From NCBI RefSeq assembly GCF_900109945.1, contig NZ_FOBX01000006.1:62001-126000 (forward strand): a DNA stretch of 64,000 nt, in the 5' to 3' direction. Source of the DNA: Bradyrhizobium sp. OK095 (GTDB taxonomy: Bacteria; Pseudomonadota; Alphaproteobacteria; Rhizobiales; Xanthobacteraceae). Position numbers and translations under genes: made by a program. Positions 53,097 through 62,554 of this stretch are shown in pieces (positions within the stretch are counted from its first letter, which is position 1; every line of letters starts with the position of its first letter). Below the pieces are notes generated by a model. It saw nothing but the letters and a program-made list of their open reading frames with translations. It had not been told where the DNA came from and did no database searches.

Positions 53097-54113
53097 TCAC
53101 AGCCACCCCACGCGGCGGAAGCGCCAGTACAGGCCGGCGCAGGTGAGCGCCATCATCCCCATCACGACGAAGTAGCTGTATTCCCATTGCAGCTCGGGGA
53201 TGTATTTGAAGTTCATCCCGTAGATGCCGGCGACCGCGGTCGGCACGGCGAGGATCGCAAGCCATGAGGCGAGCTTCTTCGACACCGCCGTCTCCTGCGC
53301 CTGGCCGACCAGCAGACTTGCTTCGAACGCAAAGGCCAGCACCTCGCGCATGGAATCGATGCGCTCCTGGATGTTGCGGACGTGGTCGGTGACGTCGCGG
53401 AACAGCGGCTGCATGGTCGCGCGCACCATCGCCAGTTCGTCATGCTCCAGCCGGCGGCACACTTCCACGAGCGGGCCGATCGCGGTTCTAAGCCGCAACA
53501 GGTCGCGGCGCAGCATATAGAGCCGCTCGATCTGCGCCTTGCTGATCGGCTTGGAGAGCACGTCGTCCTCGATACCCTCGACCTCCTCGTGGATGCTCTC
53601 CAGCACCGGGGAGTAATTGTCGACGATGAAATCGAGGATGGCGTAGAGGATGTAATCCTCGCCGCGCGCCAGCGCCCGCGGGCAGCTTTCGCAGCGTTCG
53701 CGCACCGGCGTGTAGGACGTCGAGGCGCCATGGCGCACCGAGACCAGATAGCCTTCGCCGACGAAGATGTGCGTCTCCCCGAAGGCGATGCGGCCCTCGA
53801 TCAGCTGCGCGGTGCGCGCCACGATGAACAGGGCCTCGCCATATTGCTCGATCTTCGGCCGCTGATGGGCGTTGTTGGCGTCCTCGATGGCGAGATCGTG
53901 CAGGTCGAACTGCTTCTGCACGGCGCCGAGCAGCGCCATGTCGGGCTCGTGCAGCCCGATCCACACGACGTGGCCGGGCTTGGCCCGCCAGCCCGAGGCC
54001 TCGCTGATGGCGATATTGGCAACGCGCCGGCCGTCGACATAGGCACCGGCAGCGACGACGCCCTCGGCGGGCACCGGTTCTGAAGGAGATGTGGGCAACG
54101 ACGGGACATTCAT
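53097..54113 (-). CDS. corA: CorA-family magnesium/divalent cation transporter
   Basis: 338 residues from MNVPSLPTS; earlier in-frame starts at 54122 (ATG) and 54131 (TTG) exist. The long cytoplasmic funnel has the willow-helix region (about residues 165-270), and the two C-terminal membrane helices carry the GMN signature (IYGMNFKYIPEL) that forms the pore mouth. It sits on the opposite strand between the purS group and purQ. Confidence 0.92.
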   Translation of the reverse strand: MNVPSLPTSPSEPVPAEGVVAAGAYVDGRRVANIAISEASGWRAKPGHVVWIGLHEPDMALLGAVQKQFDLHDLAIEDANNAHQRPKIEQYGEALFIVARTAQLIEGRIAFGETHIFVGEGYLVSVRHGASTSYTPVRERCESCPRALARGEDYILYAILDFIVDNYSPVLESIHEEVEGIEDDVLSKPISKAQIERLYMLRRDLLRLRTAIGPLVEVCRRLEHDELAMVRATMQPLFRDVTDHVRNIQERIDSMREVLAFAFEASLLVGQAQETAVSKKLASWLAILAVPTAVAGIYGMNFKYIPELQWEYSYFVVMGMMALTCAGLYWRFRRVGWL

Positions 54114-54281
54114 GGCTTCCATCCCGGGCAAAATCGTTGGGCAGACGAGCCGTGGCTATGGCCTGTGTACAAGGGCGCCCGGCAAGGCTAGCACTGGTAA
54201 AATCCCCGTCAAATGGCTATGTCTCTTGACGAATTGGCCCTTTGGGCCAGCCCGATTCCCGTCATCGCCGGAACCCGAACC

Positions 54282-54983
54282 ATGAAAGCCGCCATCCTCG
54301 TCTTTCCCGGAATCAATCGCGAGCGCGACATGGCGCGCGCATTGAGGCTGATCTCCGGCAACGAGCCCGCGATGGTCTGGCACGCCGAAACCTCGCTCCC
54401 CGCAGGCACCGATCTCGTGGTCGTGCCCGGCGGCTTCTCCTATGGCGACTATCTGCGCTGTGGCGCAATCGCCGCGCGTGCGCCGGTGATGGATGCGGTG
54501 CGCGACTATGCGGCCAAGGGTGGCCTCGTGCTCGGCGTCTGCAACGGTTTTCAGATCCTCTGCGAGTCCGGCCTGCTGCCGGGCGTCCTGATGCGCAATG
54601 CGCGGCTGAAGTTCATCTGCAAGGATGTGCATCTGCGGGTCGAGCGTTCCGACACCCCGTTCACCCGCGGCTACAATGCCGGCCAGGTGATCCGCGTGCC
54701 GGTTGCGCATGGCGAGGGCAATTACGAGGCGGATGAAGAGACCATCAAGCGCATCGAAGGCGAGGGGCGGGTGCTCTATCGCTATTGCTCGGCCGACGGC
54801 GCGGTCGACGAGAGCCACAACATCAATGGTGCTGCGCATTCCATCGCCGGCCTCGTCAACGACAAGGGTAATGTGCTCGGCATGATGCCGCATCCCGAAA
54901 ACCACGTCGAAGACATCATGGGCTGCACCGACGGCCGCGGCCTGTTCGCCGGCCTCACTGCTCATCTGGAAAAGGCCGCGTGA
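54282..54983 (+). CDS. purQ: PurQ, glutaminase subunit of FGAM synthase
   Basis: 233 residues from [16 protein letters not shown] (54282); a longer frame to 54213 is not supported by the family. Catalytic Cys in [11 protein letters not shown], and the C-terminal [10 protein letters not shown] supplies His and Glu. It releases ammonia from glutamine for PurL. The next gene overlaps its stop by 4 bp. Confidence 0.95.
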   Translation: MKAAILVFPGINRERDMARALRLISGNEPAMVWHAETSLPAGTDLVVVPGGFSYGDYLRCGAIAARAPVMDAVRDYAAKGGLVLGVCNGFQILCESGLLPGVLMRNARLKFICKDVHLRVERSDTPFTRGYNAGQVIRVPVAHGEGNYEADEETIKRIEGEGRVLYRYCSADGAVDESHNINGAAHSIAGLVNDKGNVLGMMPHPENHVEDIMGCTDGRGLFAGLTAHLEKAA

Positions 54984-55951
54984 TCTCGTTTGTGCTGAAG
55001 CGGCTGTCGGCCGCCATCGCTGCGCTTGCGTTTGCAACGGCCGCGTTCGCGCAGGATTTCCCAAAACGTCCTGTGACCATGATCGTGCCGTTCGCGGCCG
55101 GCGGCACCTCGGACGTGATCGCGCGCACGGTCGCCGAGCAGATGGGCATCGCGCTCGGCCAGACCATCGTGATCGAGAACGTTGCGGGGGCCGGCGGTTC
55201 GACGGCGCTGGCACGTGCGTCCCGCGCCGAACCTGATGGCTACACCATCGCGATCGGCAATGCCGGCACCAATGCTGCGACCTACACGATCTACCCAAAG
55301 CTGCCGTTCACGCCCGACTCCTTCGTGCCGATCGCGATGGTGGCGAAGACGTTCGGCATCATTGCGATCCGCAAGGACTTTCCGGCGAAGGACCTCAAGG
55401 AGTTCATCGCCTACGCCAAGGCCAATCCGGGCAAGATCAATCTCGGCCATGCCGGCGTCGGCTCGTCGAACTATTTGATCTGCAAGAGCTTCGTCACCGC
55501 CGCCGGCATCGATGCGACGCTGGTGGGCTATCGCGGTGCTGCGCCCGCGCTCACCGATGCGATCGGCGGCCAGATCGACGGCGTCTGCGATGCGGCGGCC
55601 TCGGTGTCGCAATCGGTCAACGAGAAGCTGGTGCGGGGGCTCGTGGTCGGCTCGACCGTGCGGCTTGCGACACTTCCCGATCTGCAGACGTCAGCTGAAG
55701 CGGGCCTCCCCGAATTCGAGGCGCAGGGCTGGAATGGGCTGTTTGCGCCGAAGGGCACGCCGCCGGCCATCATCGCCAAGCTGAATGCAGCAGCGCGTAC
55801 CGCGGTCGAGACCGACGCGGTGAAGAAGCGTTTTGGCGAGCTCTCGACCGTTGCGCCCGATCCCGACGAGCACACGCCGGAGCTGCTTCAGAAGCTCGTG
55901 ACGCGCGACGTCGAGAAGTACCGGAAAATGCTGGCGGACGACGCCAAGTAA
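54980..55951 (+). CDS. Bug/TctC-family substrate-binding protein
   Basis: 323 residues from GTG 54980, whose GTGA overlaps the purQ stop. A signal peptide (about 1-24, AAFAQD) leads into a Bug-family periplasmic binding protein: [44 protein letters not shown], and [10 protein letters not shown]. These bind carboxylates for tripartite tricarboxylate transport or signalling. No TctA or TctB genes are adjacent, so it is an orphan. Confidence 0.88.
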   Translation: MISFVLKRLSAAIAALAFATAAFAQDFPKRPVTMIVPFAAGGTSDVIARTVAEQMGIALGQTIVIENVAGAGGSTALARASRAEPDGYTIAIGNAGTNAATYTIYPKLPFTPDSFVPIAMVAKTFGIIAIRKDFPAKDLKEFIAYAKANPGKINLGHAGVGSSNYLICKSFVTAAGIDATLVGYRGAAPALTDAIGGQIDGVCDAAASVSQSVNEKLVRGLVVGSTVRLATLPDLQTSAEAGLPEFEAQGWNGLFAPKGTPPAIIAKLNAAARTAVETDAVKKRFGELSTVAPDPDEHTPELLQKLVTRDVEKYRKMLADDAK

Positions 55952-56136
55952 TTGCTGTCTTTCGGCTGCGATCTCGTGAACCTCGATCGCGTTCGAGACG
56001 ACTGACTCCTCGTCGCCATCAAGGCGTGCGCGTCCGGGGTCGCAGATTTCTGCGGAGGTGAGCAACTCAAAGTTGTTTCATCGCGACAGTTGCGATATCA
56101 GGAAGCCTGCGCTGCCGTTGTGCTCCTGGATGTCAC

Positions 56137-56874
56137 ATGCCCGTCGCTTTGGTCGTTCTGCTGCTCGATATCTCGCTGATCTATCACGCGTCGCGAACCG
56201 GGCGGTTGCAGCCCTGGGCCTTCATCATCCTGATGGTGCCGTTGATCGGCGCGCTCGCATATATCGCGGTCGAGCTCGCGCCGGAATGGTTTTCCAGCCC
56301 CGGCGCGCGGCAGGCGCGCCAGCGCGTTGCCAACCGCCTCGATCCCGAGAAGCGCTATCGCGAGCTGTGCGACCGGCTGGCCGGCACCGACACCATCGCC
56401 AACCGCGCGGCGCTGGCCGAGGAGTGCGCGAAGGTCGGCCGCTATGGCGAAGCCGAGCAGCACTATGACCACATCCTCAAGCTTCCGATGGGCCACGATC
56501 CCGCCTATGCACTCGGCAAGGCGCAAGCCGAATTTTCCGCCAAGCGCCCGGCCGATGCACTGGCGACGCTCGACAACCTTCAGAAGCAATGGCCGGATTT
56601 CGACTCCGCCGACGCGCATCTGCTCTATGCCCGCGCACTCGCCGAAGTCGGCCGGCTGGATGAGGCGCTGGAGGAATATCACGCCGTCGCCGGCTATTTC
56701 CCGGGCGCCGAAGCGCGGGTGCGCTACGGCATGCTGCTGCAAATGGTCGGCCGCAGCGCCGAGGCGCGAATGGTCTTCAACGAGCTGCTGATCCAGATGC
56801 GCCGCGCCCCAAAATATCTGCGTGACGCGCAGGCCGAGTGGCTGTCGATCGCGGAAAAGCAGATCTCGGCCTGA
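56137..56874 (+). CDS. Membrane-anchored TPR protein
   Basis: 245 residues. One or two N-terminal membrane helices (residues 3-17 and 25-45, PWAFIILMVPLIGALAYIAVEL, a PLDc_N-like start) are followed by TPR-like helices (70-235: EECAKVGRYGEAEQHYDHIL, ALAEVGRLDEALEEYHAVA). It is probably an inner-membrane scaffold. The 185 bp before the start show no other gene. Confidence 0.82.
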   Translation: MPVALVVLLLDISLIYHASRTGRLQPWAFIILMVPLIGALAYIAVELAPEWFSSPGARQARQRVANRLDPEKRYRELCDRLAGTDTIANRAALAEECAKVGRYGEAEQHYDHILKLPMGHDPAYALGKAQAEFSAKRPADALATLDNLQKQWPDFDSADAHLLYARALAEVGRLDEALEEYHAVAGYFPGAEARVRYGMLLQMVGRSAEARMVFNELLIQMRRAPKYLRDAQAEWLSIAEKQISA

Positions 56875-56913
56875 GCGGGATGTGCCAAGCAGAATCGCTT
56901 CAGGTTGGGAGCC

Positions 56914-58794
56914 TCATAGAAACACCAGCGATATCCAGGGCACGAAGGTAATCAGCAGCAGGCCCAGGAACAGCCAGGCGAGATAGATCCAGATCCTGCG
57001 CATGCCGGCATCCGGCGGAACACCGCCGATGATGCAGGCGGCGTAGTAGCAGAGGCCGAACGGTGGGGCGAACAGGCCGAGGCCCATGGCGAGGATCACC
57101 ACCATCGCATAGTGCACCTCGTTGATGCCGAACGTTGCTGCCACCGGGAACAGCAGCGGGCCGAACAGCACGATGGCCGGGATGCCCTCCAGCACGCTGC
57201 CGAGCACGATGAAGGCGACCACCGAGATCAGCAGGAAGCCGTAAGTGCCGCCGGGCACGCCGGCCATGCGCGCCGCCAGATCATGCGAGAAACCGGATTG
57301 CGCCAGCGCCCAGGCCATCGCGCTCGCAGCCCCCACGATGAACAGGATCGAGCCGGACAGCGAGGCGGTCTGCACCAGCATCGGCAGCACGTTCTTCCAG
57401 ACCAGGCTGCCGCGATAGATGATCAGGCCGAGCACAAGGCAGTAGGCGATGCCGATGGTCGAGACTTCGGTCGCGGTCGCAAAGCCCTCGACCACCGCGC
57501 TGCGGATCAGGAACGGCAAGGCCAGGGCCGGGAGCGCGGCCCAGAATGTCCTTGCCACCACCGACATCGGCGCGCGCGCGACCTTGATCGCGGCATTCTC
57601 CTCCGCGCCCGCCCGATAGCGCGCGACGAAGGCAAGCACGATCGCCAGCACGATCCCCGGCAGGATGCCGGCGGTGAACAGTGCCGCAATCGACACGCCA
57701 GTGACGGAGGCGATCGCAATCAGCACGATCGACGGCGGAATGGTCTCGCTCATCGCACCTGAGGCCGCGAGCAGCGACACCAGCTCGCCATCCTTCATGC
57801 CGCGCTTACGCATCTCGGGAAACAACACCGGGGCAATCGCCGCCATGTCGGCGGTCTTGGAACCGGAGATGCCCGAGACCAGCAGCATGGCGCCCAACAT
57901 CACGTAGGACATCCCGCCGCGGACATGGCCGAGCACCGACGCCAGGAACGCGACCATGACGCGCGCCATGCCGGTCTGCTCGACCAGTTGTCCCAGCAGC
58001 ACGAACAACGGCACCGCGAGCAGGATCAGCGAGCTCATGCCCTCGTCGATCCGCCCGACCACGACCAGCAGCGGCGTCCGCGTCGTGGTCAGCAGGAAAG
58101 CGACGGTCGCCAGACAGAAGGAAAACGCGATCGGCACGCCCGCCATCACGGCGCAGCCGAGCAGACCAACGAAGAAGATCAGCAGGTTCCAGTTGCCGAG
58201 CGACTTCAGCGAGGGACCTGCGAGATAGAGTACGCAGGCAATCGCCGCGAACAGGACGGCGACGGCAAGCAGGTCTTTCGCCGATCGCTTGACGAGCGTC
58301 AGGCAGATGCTGACGAGCGCGATAATGCAGCCAACCGGAATCGCCGCGGCACGGACCATGCCGGACCAGCCGAGCGCCGGCGTCTCGACGAAGGCCTGGT
58401 CCTCCACATAATCCAGCGCCGGATGCAGGATGATCGCGAGGAACAGCGCGACGCCGCCGGCGGCGAGCGTCGATGCCCAGGCCTCGGCGCGCGGCGAGAG
58501 ATACGACGTGAAGAAGGTCAGGCGCATATGCGCCGAGCGCTGCACGGCAATCGCGCTGCCGAGCATCGCCAGCCACAGGAACAGGATCGACGCCAGCTCG
58601 TCCGTCCAGATGATCGGCCGGTGGAAGAGTCCGCGCGCGACGATGCCGGCAAACAGGATGACGACCTCGGCGACAACAGCGATCGCCGCGGGGATCTCCA
58701 CCAGCCAGCGCAGCGACTGCTCCAGCCAGCGTCCGCGCAACGGTCGCGCCTCGCCGAGCGTTACCGTTTCCGGCATGCCGATCGCCGCGCTCAT
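56914..58794 (-). CDS. TRAP transporter permease, DctQ-DctM fusion
   Basis: 626 residues from MSAAIGMPETV (58794), overlapping the binding-protein stop by 4 bp. The first 200 residues are a DctQ small subunit (LFHRPIIWTDELASILFLWLAMLGSA); the rest is DctM (GIPIAFSF-like GVPIAFSFCLATVAFLL, GSKTADMAAIAPVLFPEM). About 16 membrane helices. It drives sodium-coupled uptake of an organic acid with the DctP protein encoded just upstream. Confidence 0.93.
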   Translation of the reverse strand: MSAAIGMPETVTLGEARPLRGRWLEQSLRWLVEIPAAIAVVAEVVILFAGIVARGLFHRPIIWTDELASILFLWLAMLGSAIAVQRSAHMRLTFFTSYLSPRAEAWASTLAAGGVALFLAIILHPALDYVEDQAFVETPALGWSGMVRAAAIPVGCIIALVSICLTLVKRSAKDLLAVAVLFAAIACVLYLAGPSLKSLGNWNLLIFFVGLLGCAVMAGVPIAFSFCLATVAFLLTTTRTPLLVVVGRIDEGMSSLILLAVPLFVLLGQLVEQTGMARVMVAFLASVLGHVRGGMSYVMLGAMLLVSGISGSKTADMAAIAPVLFPEMRKRGMKDGELVSLLAASGAMSETIPPSIVLIAIASVTGVSIAALFTAGILPGIVLAIVLAFVARYRAGAEENAAIKVARAPMSVVARTFWAALPALALPFLIRSAVVEGFATATEVSTIGIAYCLVLGLIIYRGSLVWKNVLPMLVQTASLSGSILFIVGAASAMAWALAQSGFSHDLAARMAGVPGGTYGFLLISVVAFIVLGSVLEGIPAIVLFGPLLFPVAATFGINEVHYAMVVILAMGLGLFAPPFGLCYYAACIIGGVPPDAGMRRIWIYLAWLFLGLLLITFVPWISLVFL

Positions 58795-59813
58795 GCCAGC
58801 GCTCCGGCCGCGGCCTCCAGCGTCTTCCAATTGTCCTCGCCGAACTTACCGCGCCATTCCTTGTAAAAGCCGGCGGCCGACAGCTCCTTGCGGAAGGCCT
58901 CCTTGTCGGAGACCTCGAAGGTGATGCCTTTGGCGATCAGCTGGTCCTTCAGCGTCAGATTGAGCTTTGCGGTGTCCGCGCGCTGCTCCATCGCGGCCAG
59001 GTCGAATTCGCGCCGCACGATCGCCTGCAACTCGTCGGGCAGCGCCTTCACAGAGCGGCGGTTGCCGAGGATGAAGAACGGATCCCAGATGTGGTTGGTC
59101 TCGGAGATGTATTTCTGCACCTCGTAGATCTTGCCGGCCTCGATGGTGACAAGTCCGTTCTCCTGACCGTCGACAAGATGGGTTTGCAACGCAGTATACA
59201 ATTCGTTGAAGTTGATCGAGGTCGGGTTGGCGCCGAGCGACTTGAACAGCGAGGTGAAGATCGGCGACACCGGCACGCGGATGCGGTAACCGGCGAGATC
59301 GGCCGGCGTCCTAATCGGCTTGGTGAACGACGAAATCTGCCGGAACGTGTTGTCGGCGGGCTTGGCGATCACCAGCGCGCCAGTCTTTTCGATCTGGGTC
59401 GCGATCAGCTTGCCTAGATCGCCATCCATCGCATTCCAGACCTGGCCGTAGTCCGAGAACGCGAAGCCGACATTGGCGATGCCGGCGATCGGCGCCACCG
59501 TCGACAGCACCGAGCCGGCGATGTTGAGGAAATCGACGCCGCCGCTGCGGATCTGGGTCAAGAGATCGGTGTCCGAGCCGAGCTGTGAGGCAGGAAAGAA
59601 CTTGATCTCCAGCCGGCCGCCGCTCGCTTCCTTGACCCGCTTCACGGCCTGATCGAGGCGGGTGTTGATCGGCTGCGTCAGCGACTGGCCGGTAGCGAGC
59701 TTGTATTCGAACTCCGCCGCCTGCGCCGATCTGGTGCGAATCGCGACCAGCGGAACGGCCGCGGCCGCCACCATGAAGTTGCGCCGTGAAATCCTGTGGC
59801 CCTTGCCCGACAT
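58791..59813 (-). CDS. TRAP transporter substrate-binding protein DctP, Tat-exported
   Basis: 340 residues. A Tat signal (SRRNFMVAAAAVPLVAI) precedes the DctP domain: KLATGQSLTQPINTRLDQAVKRVKEASGGRLEIKFFPASQLGSDTDLL, and the carboxylate-binding Arg region YRIRVPVSPIFTSLFKSLGANPTSINFNELYTALQT. The ligand is probably a small carboxylate or sugar acid. It is first gene of the TRAP operon and is divergent from the LysR gene. Confidence 0.93.
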   Translation of the reverse strand: MSGKGHRISRRNFMVAAAAVPLVAIRTRSAQAAEFEYKLATGQSLTQPINTRLDQAVKRVKEASGGRLEIKFFPASQLGSDTDLLTQIRSGGVDFLNIAGSVLSTVAPIAGIANVGFAFSDYGQVWNAMDGDLGKLIATQIEKTGALVIAKPADNTFRQISSFTKPIRTPADLAGYRIRVPVSPIFTSLFKSLGANPTSINFNELYTALQTHLVDGQENGLVTIEAGKIYEVQKYISETNHIWDPFFILGNRRSVKALPDELQAIVRREFDLAAMEQRADTAKLNLTLKDQLIAKGITFEVSDKEAFRKELSAAGFYKEWRGKFGEDNWKTLEAAAGALA

Positions 59814-60071
59814 CGTTGGTCCTCCCTTGATGATCTTGTGCGGCGCCTTTGTCGGCGCACGTGCTCATTGCCGCGCGCAGGCTTTTCCGCGCCGGTGTCG
59901 TCTAAATCGCTGTAGCTGGTGAAAGGGCCTGGCCTTGCGTTCCTTCCCCCGGGCGGATCGGCGCCTTGCGCCGTCCTGTTTCCTCGTCGGAGCCCGTCTG
60001 TCGCGGGCTGCCTTGAGCTCGAAGCCTAGATCGCTGGTCATGCACGACAATTGAATTATATTCGCCGTCAC

Positions 60072-60086
60072 TTTAGCTGGCCTAAA
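60072..60086. promoter_or_regulatory. Candidate LysR-type binding dyad
   Basis: TTTAG-CTGGC-CTAAA is a 5-bp inverted repeat 10 bp before the LysR start, in the 283-bp divergent region with the TRAP operon. The position fits autoregulation; the match is short. Confidence 0.3.
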
Positions 60087-60096
60087 AGGTTTCCTG

Positions 60097-61002
60097 ATGC
60101 AGATACCGTTCCGCGCCATCATTGTCTTCCACGCGGTGGCGCGCGCGGGCAGCATTTCCCGCGCAGCGGACGAATTGCGGGTGACGCCGTCGGCCGTCAG
60201 CCAGCAGATCCAGGCGCTGGAGCTGCATCTCGGCACGGCGCTGACCTCGCGAGTCGGGCGTAACATCACGCTGACCGAGGCCGGCGAGCGCTATTTCGAG
60301 ATGATCAGCCGCGAGATCGAGCACGTCACCGACGTGACGCAGCATGTCCGCGGCATCCGCTCCGCCACCACGTTGACGGTGCGCGCCGCGCCGAGCGTAT
60401 CGAGCAAATGGCTGCTGCCCCGGCTTGCGAGCTTCGTCGATGCCAATCCCGACATCGAATTGCGGCTCGACGGCACCAATGAACCGACCGATTTCCGCAA
60501 GGAAAATGTCGACCTGGAGATCCGCCACGGCGAAGGCGGCTGGGCCGGTCTGTTCGTCGAAAGCCTCGGCAAGGAGCGGTTCCTTCCGCTGTGTGCGCCC
60601 TCGTCCTTTGCGGCGGGCAGTCTTTCCGCTCAGGACCTGCTCAGGCACCGGCTGATCCATTCGGTGAAATCACAAATGCAATGGCCGCGCTGGTTCACGG
60701 AGGCCGGCATCGAGCCTGCCGAACGCTGGAAGCGCGTGCTGTTCGACCGCAGCCACATGGCGATCGACGCTGCCGTCGACGGTCTCGGCATTGGGCTTGA
60801 AAGCGAGCTGCTGGCCTGGCGCGAATTGCGCGACGGCCGCCTGGTCTGTCCGGTGAAGGACCCGCCGGAGGTTACGCTGACCACGCAGTGGATCGTCTGC
60901 CCGCATGGCCATCTGCGCCACCGCAAGACCCGCACCTTTCTCGACTGGCTGCGCGGGGAGCGCGACGCCTGGAGCGCGCGGCAAGGCGCGCCGATTGTTT
61001 AG
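60097..61002 (+). CDS. LysR-family transcriptional regulator (GcvA-like)
   Basis: 301 residues. N-terminal helix-turn-helix: IPFRAIIVFHAVARAGSISRAADELRVTPSAVSQQIQALELHLGTAL. The effector domain has the GcvA-like marks LTVRAAPSVSSKWLLPRL and DGLGIGLESELLAWRELRDGRLV. It probably regulates the divergent TRAP operon and perhaps the dehydrogenase downstream (138 bp away). Confidence 0.9.
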   Translation: MQIPFRAIIVFHAVARAGSISRAADELRVTPSAVSQQIQALELHLGTALTSRVGRNITLTEAGERYFEMISREIEHVTDVTQHVRGIRSATTLTVRAAPSVSSKWLLPRLASFVDANPDIELRLDGTNEPTDFRKENVDLEIRHGEGGWAGLFVESLGKERFLPLCAPSSFAAGSLSAQDLLRHRLIHSVKSQMQWPRWFTEAGIEPAERWKRVLFDRSHMAIDAAVDGLGIGLESELLAWRELRDGRLVCPVKDPPEVTLTTQWIVCPHGHLRHRKTRTFLDWLRGERDAWSARQGAPIV

Positions 61003-61140
61003 CGCGCCTACATCGTCGCGGCAGATAATCTGAATTGCCCTCGGATTCGCCGCTGCCTAACGTTTCGGTGCAAGGCGAACGCGGCCGGACTTCACGGCTG
61101 CAACAACGCCGTCACCCGAGGAACGCTTAAGGAAATCCAG

Positions 61141-62496
61141 ATGAATCTCCATCGCATGCTGCTGGAGCGCAAGGCGGCCGGCAAGCCTGTTACCATTGGC
61201 CTGATCGGAGCAGGAAAATTCGGCCTGATGTTCCTGTCGCAGGTGCGCCAGACCGACGGCATGCATCTCGTCGGCGTTGCCGACCTGAATACCGCCCGCG
61301 CCCGGGCCCAGCTCAAGCTCGGCTGTTGGCCCGAGGAACAATATGCGGCAACGTCGATCGACGATGCTCTCAAGCACGGCCGCACCATCGTCACCGACAA
61401 TGCTGACGCGTTGATCACCCATCCGGCGATCGAGGTGATCATCGAGGCGACCGGTGATCCCGGCGCCGGCATTCGTTTCGCGATGAAGGCGATTGAGAAC
61501 GGCAAGCATATCGTGATGGTCAATGTCGAGGCGGACGCGGTGGCTGGTCCCATCCTGGCGCGCAAGGCGAGGCAGGCCGGCGTCGTCTATTCGCTGGCCT
61601 GGGGCGACCAGCCGGCGCTGATCGCCGATCACGTCGACTGGGCGCGCGCGGCCGGCTTCAAGGTCGTCGCCGCCGGCAAGGGTACGCGCTACCACCCGAC
61701 CTATCACCAGTCGACGCCGGATACGGTCTGGGACATTCTCGACAAATACATGAAGATCAAGGATCGCAACTCGATCAACCCAAAGATGTTCAACTCCTTC
61801 GTCGACGGTACCAAGTCGGGCATCGAGATGACGGCGGTATGTAATGCGACCGGGCTGCATGCGCAGAGCGAGGGCTTGTCGTTCCCGCCAGCGACGCGTT
61901 TCGAACACGCCGAAATCTGCAAGCCGAAATCCGACGGCGGCATGCTGGAGAAGTCAGGCGTCACCGAGGTCACTTCATCGGTCTATCGTGATGGCACCGA
62001 CGTCCCGCAGAGCCTCGTGATGGGTACCTATGTGGTGTTCGAGACCGACAGCGCCTATTCCGAGGAATGCTTCCGTGAATACAGCATGCTGCAGGACAAG
62101 ACCGGAAAATATGCCTCGCTGTACCGTCCGATCCACATGATCGGGCTCGAGCTCGGCATCTCCGTGGCTTCCGCGGCACTCCGCAAGGAGCCGACCGGTG
62201 CGCCGATCATGTTCAATTCGGACGTGGTCGCGACCGCCAAGCGCAAGCTCAAGGCAGGCGAGATGCTCGACGGCGAGGGTGGCTTTTGTGTCTGGGGCAA
62301 GCAGACTCCTGCCGAGGCGTCGCTCAAGGAAGGTTATCTGCCGCTTGGTCTCGCTCACAACGTCAAGCTCAAGGCCGACATCGAGCTGGGCCAGCGCGTG
62401 AGGTGGTCGGACGTCGAGTACGATCCGGACAGTCTCGCCGTGCGGGTGCGCCGCGAGATGGAGGCGGCCTTCCGGCAACCAAACATTGCTGCTTGA
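61141..62496 (+). CDS. Homoserine-dehydrogenase-like oxidoreductase with SAF domain
   Basis: 451 residues. An NAD(P)-binding Rossmann domain opens the chain (VTIGLIGAGKFGLMFLSQVRQTDGMHLVGVADL). The middle is catalytic-like (KGTRYHPTYHQSTPDTVWD, GTKSGIEMTAVCNATGL), and the end is an SAF-type beta-clip (KRKLKAGEMLDGEGGFCVWGK). The family acts on sugar acids or related polyols; the exact substrate is unknown. With the TRAP transporter and LysR gene it suggests a sugar-acid catabolic unit. Confidence 0.8.
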   Translation: MNLHRMLLERKAAGKPVTIGLIGAGKFGLMFLSQVRQTDGMHLVGVADLNTARARAQLKLGCWPEEQYAATSIDDALKHGRTIVTDNADALITHPAIEVIIEATGDPGAGIRFAMKAIENGKHIVMVNVEADAVAGPILARKARQAGVVYSLAWGDQPALIADHVDWARAAGFKVVAAGKGTRYHPTYHQSTPDTVWDILDKYMKIKDRNSINPKMFNSFVDGTKSGIEMTAVCNATGLHAQSEGLSFPPATRFEHAEICKPKSDGGMLEKSGVTEVTSSVYRDGTDVPQSLVMGTYVVFETDSAYSEECFREYSMLQDKTGKYASLYRPIHMIGLELGISVASAALRKEPTGAPIMFNSDVVATAKRKLKAGEMLDGEGGFCVWGKQTPAEASLKEGYLPLGLAHNVKLKADIELGQRVRWSDVEYDPDSLAVRVRREMEAAFRQPNIAA

Positions 62497-62554
62497 TTGG
62501 CGCAAAAAAGCGAAGACAACCGAGATTGCTGGCGGACGACGCCAATAGCGTCCG

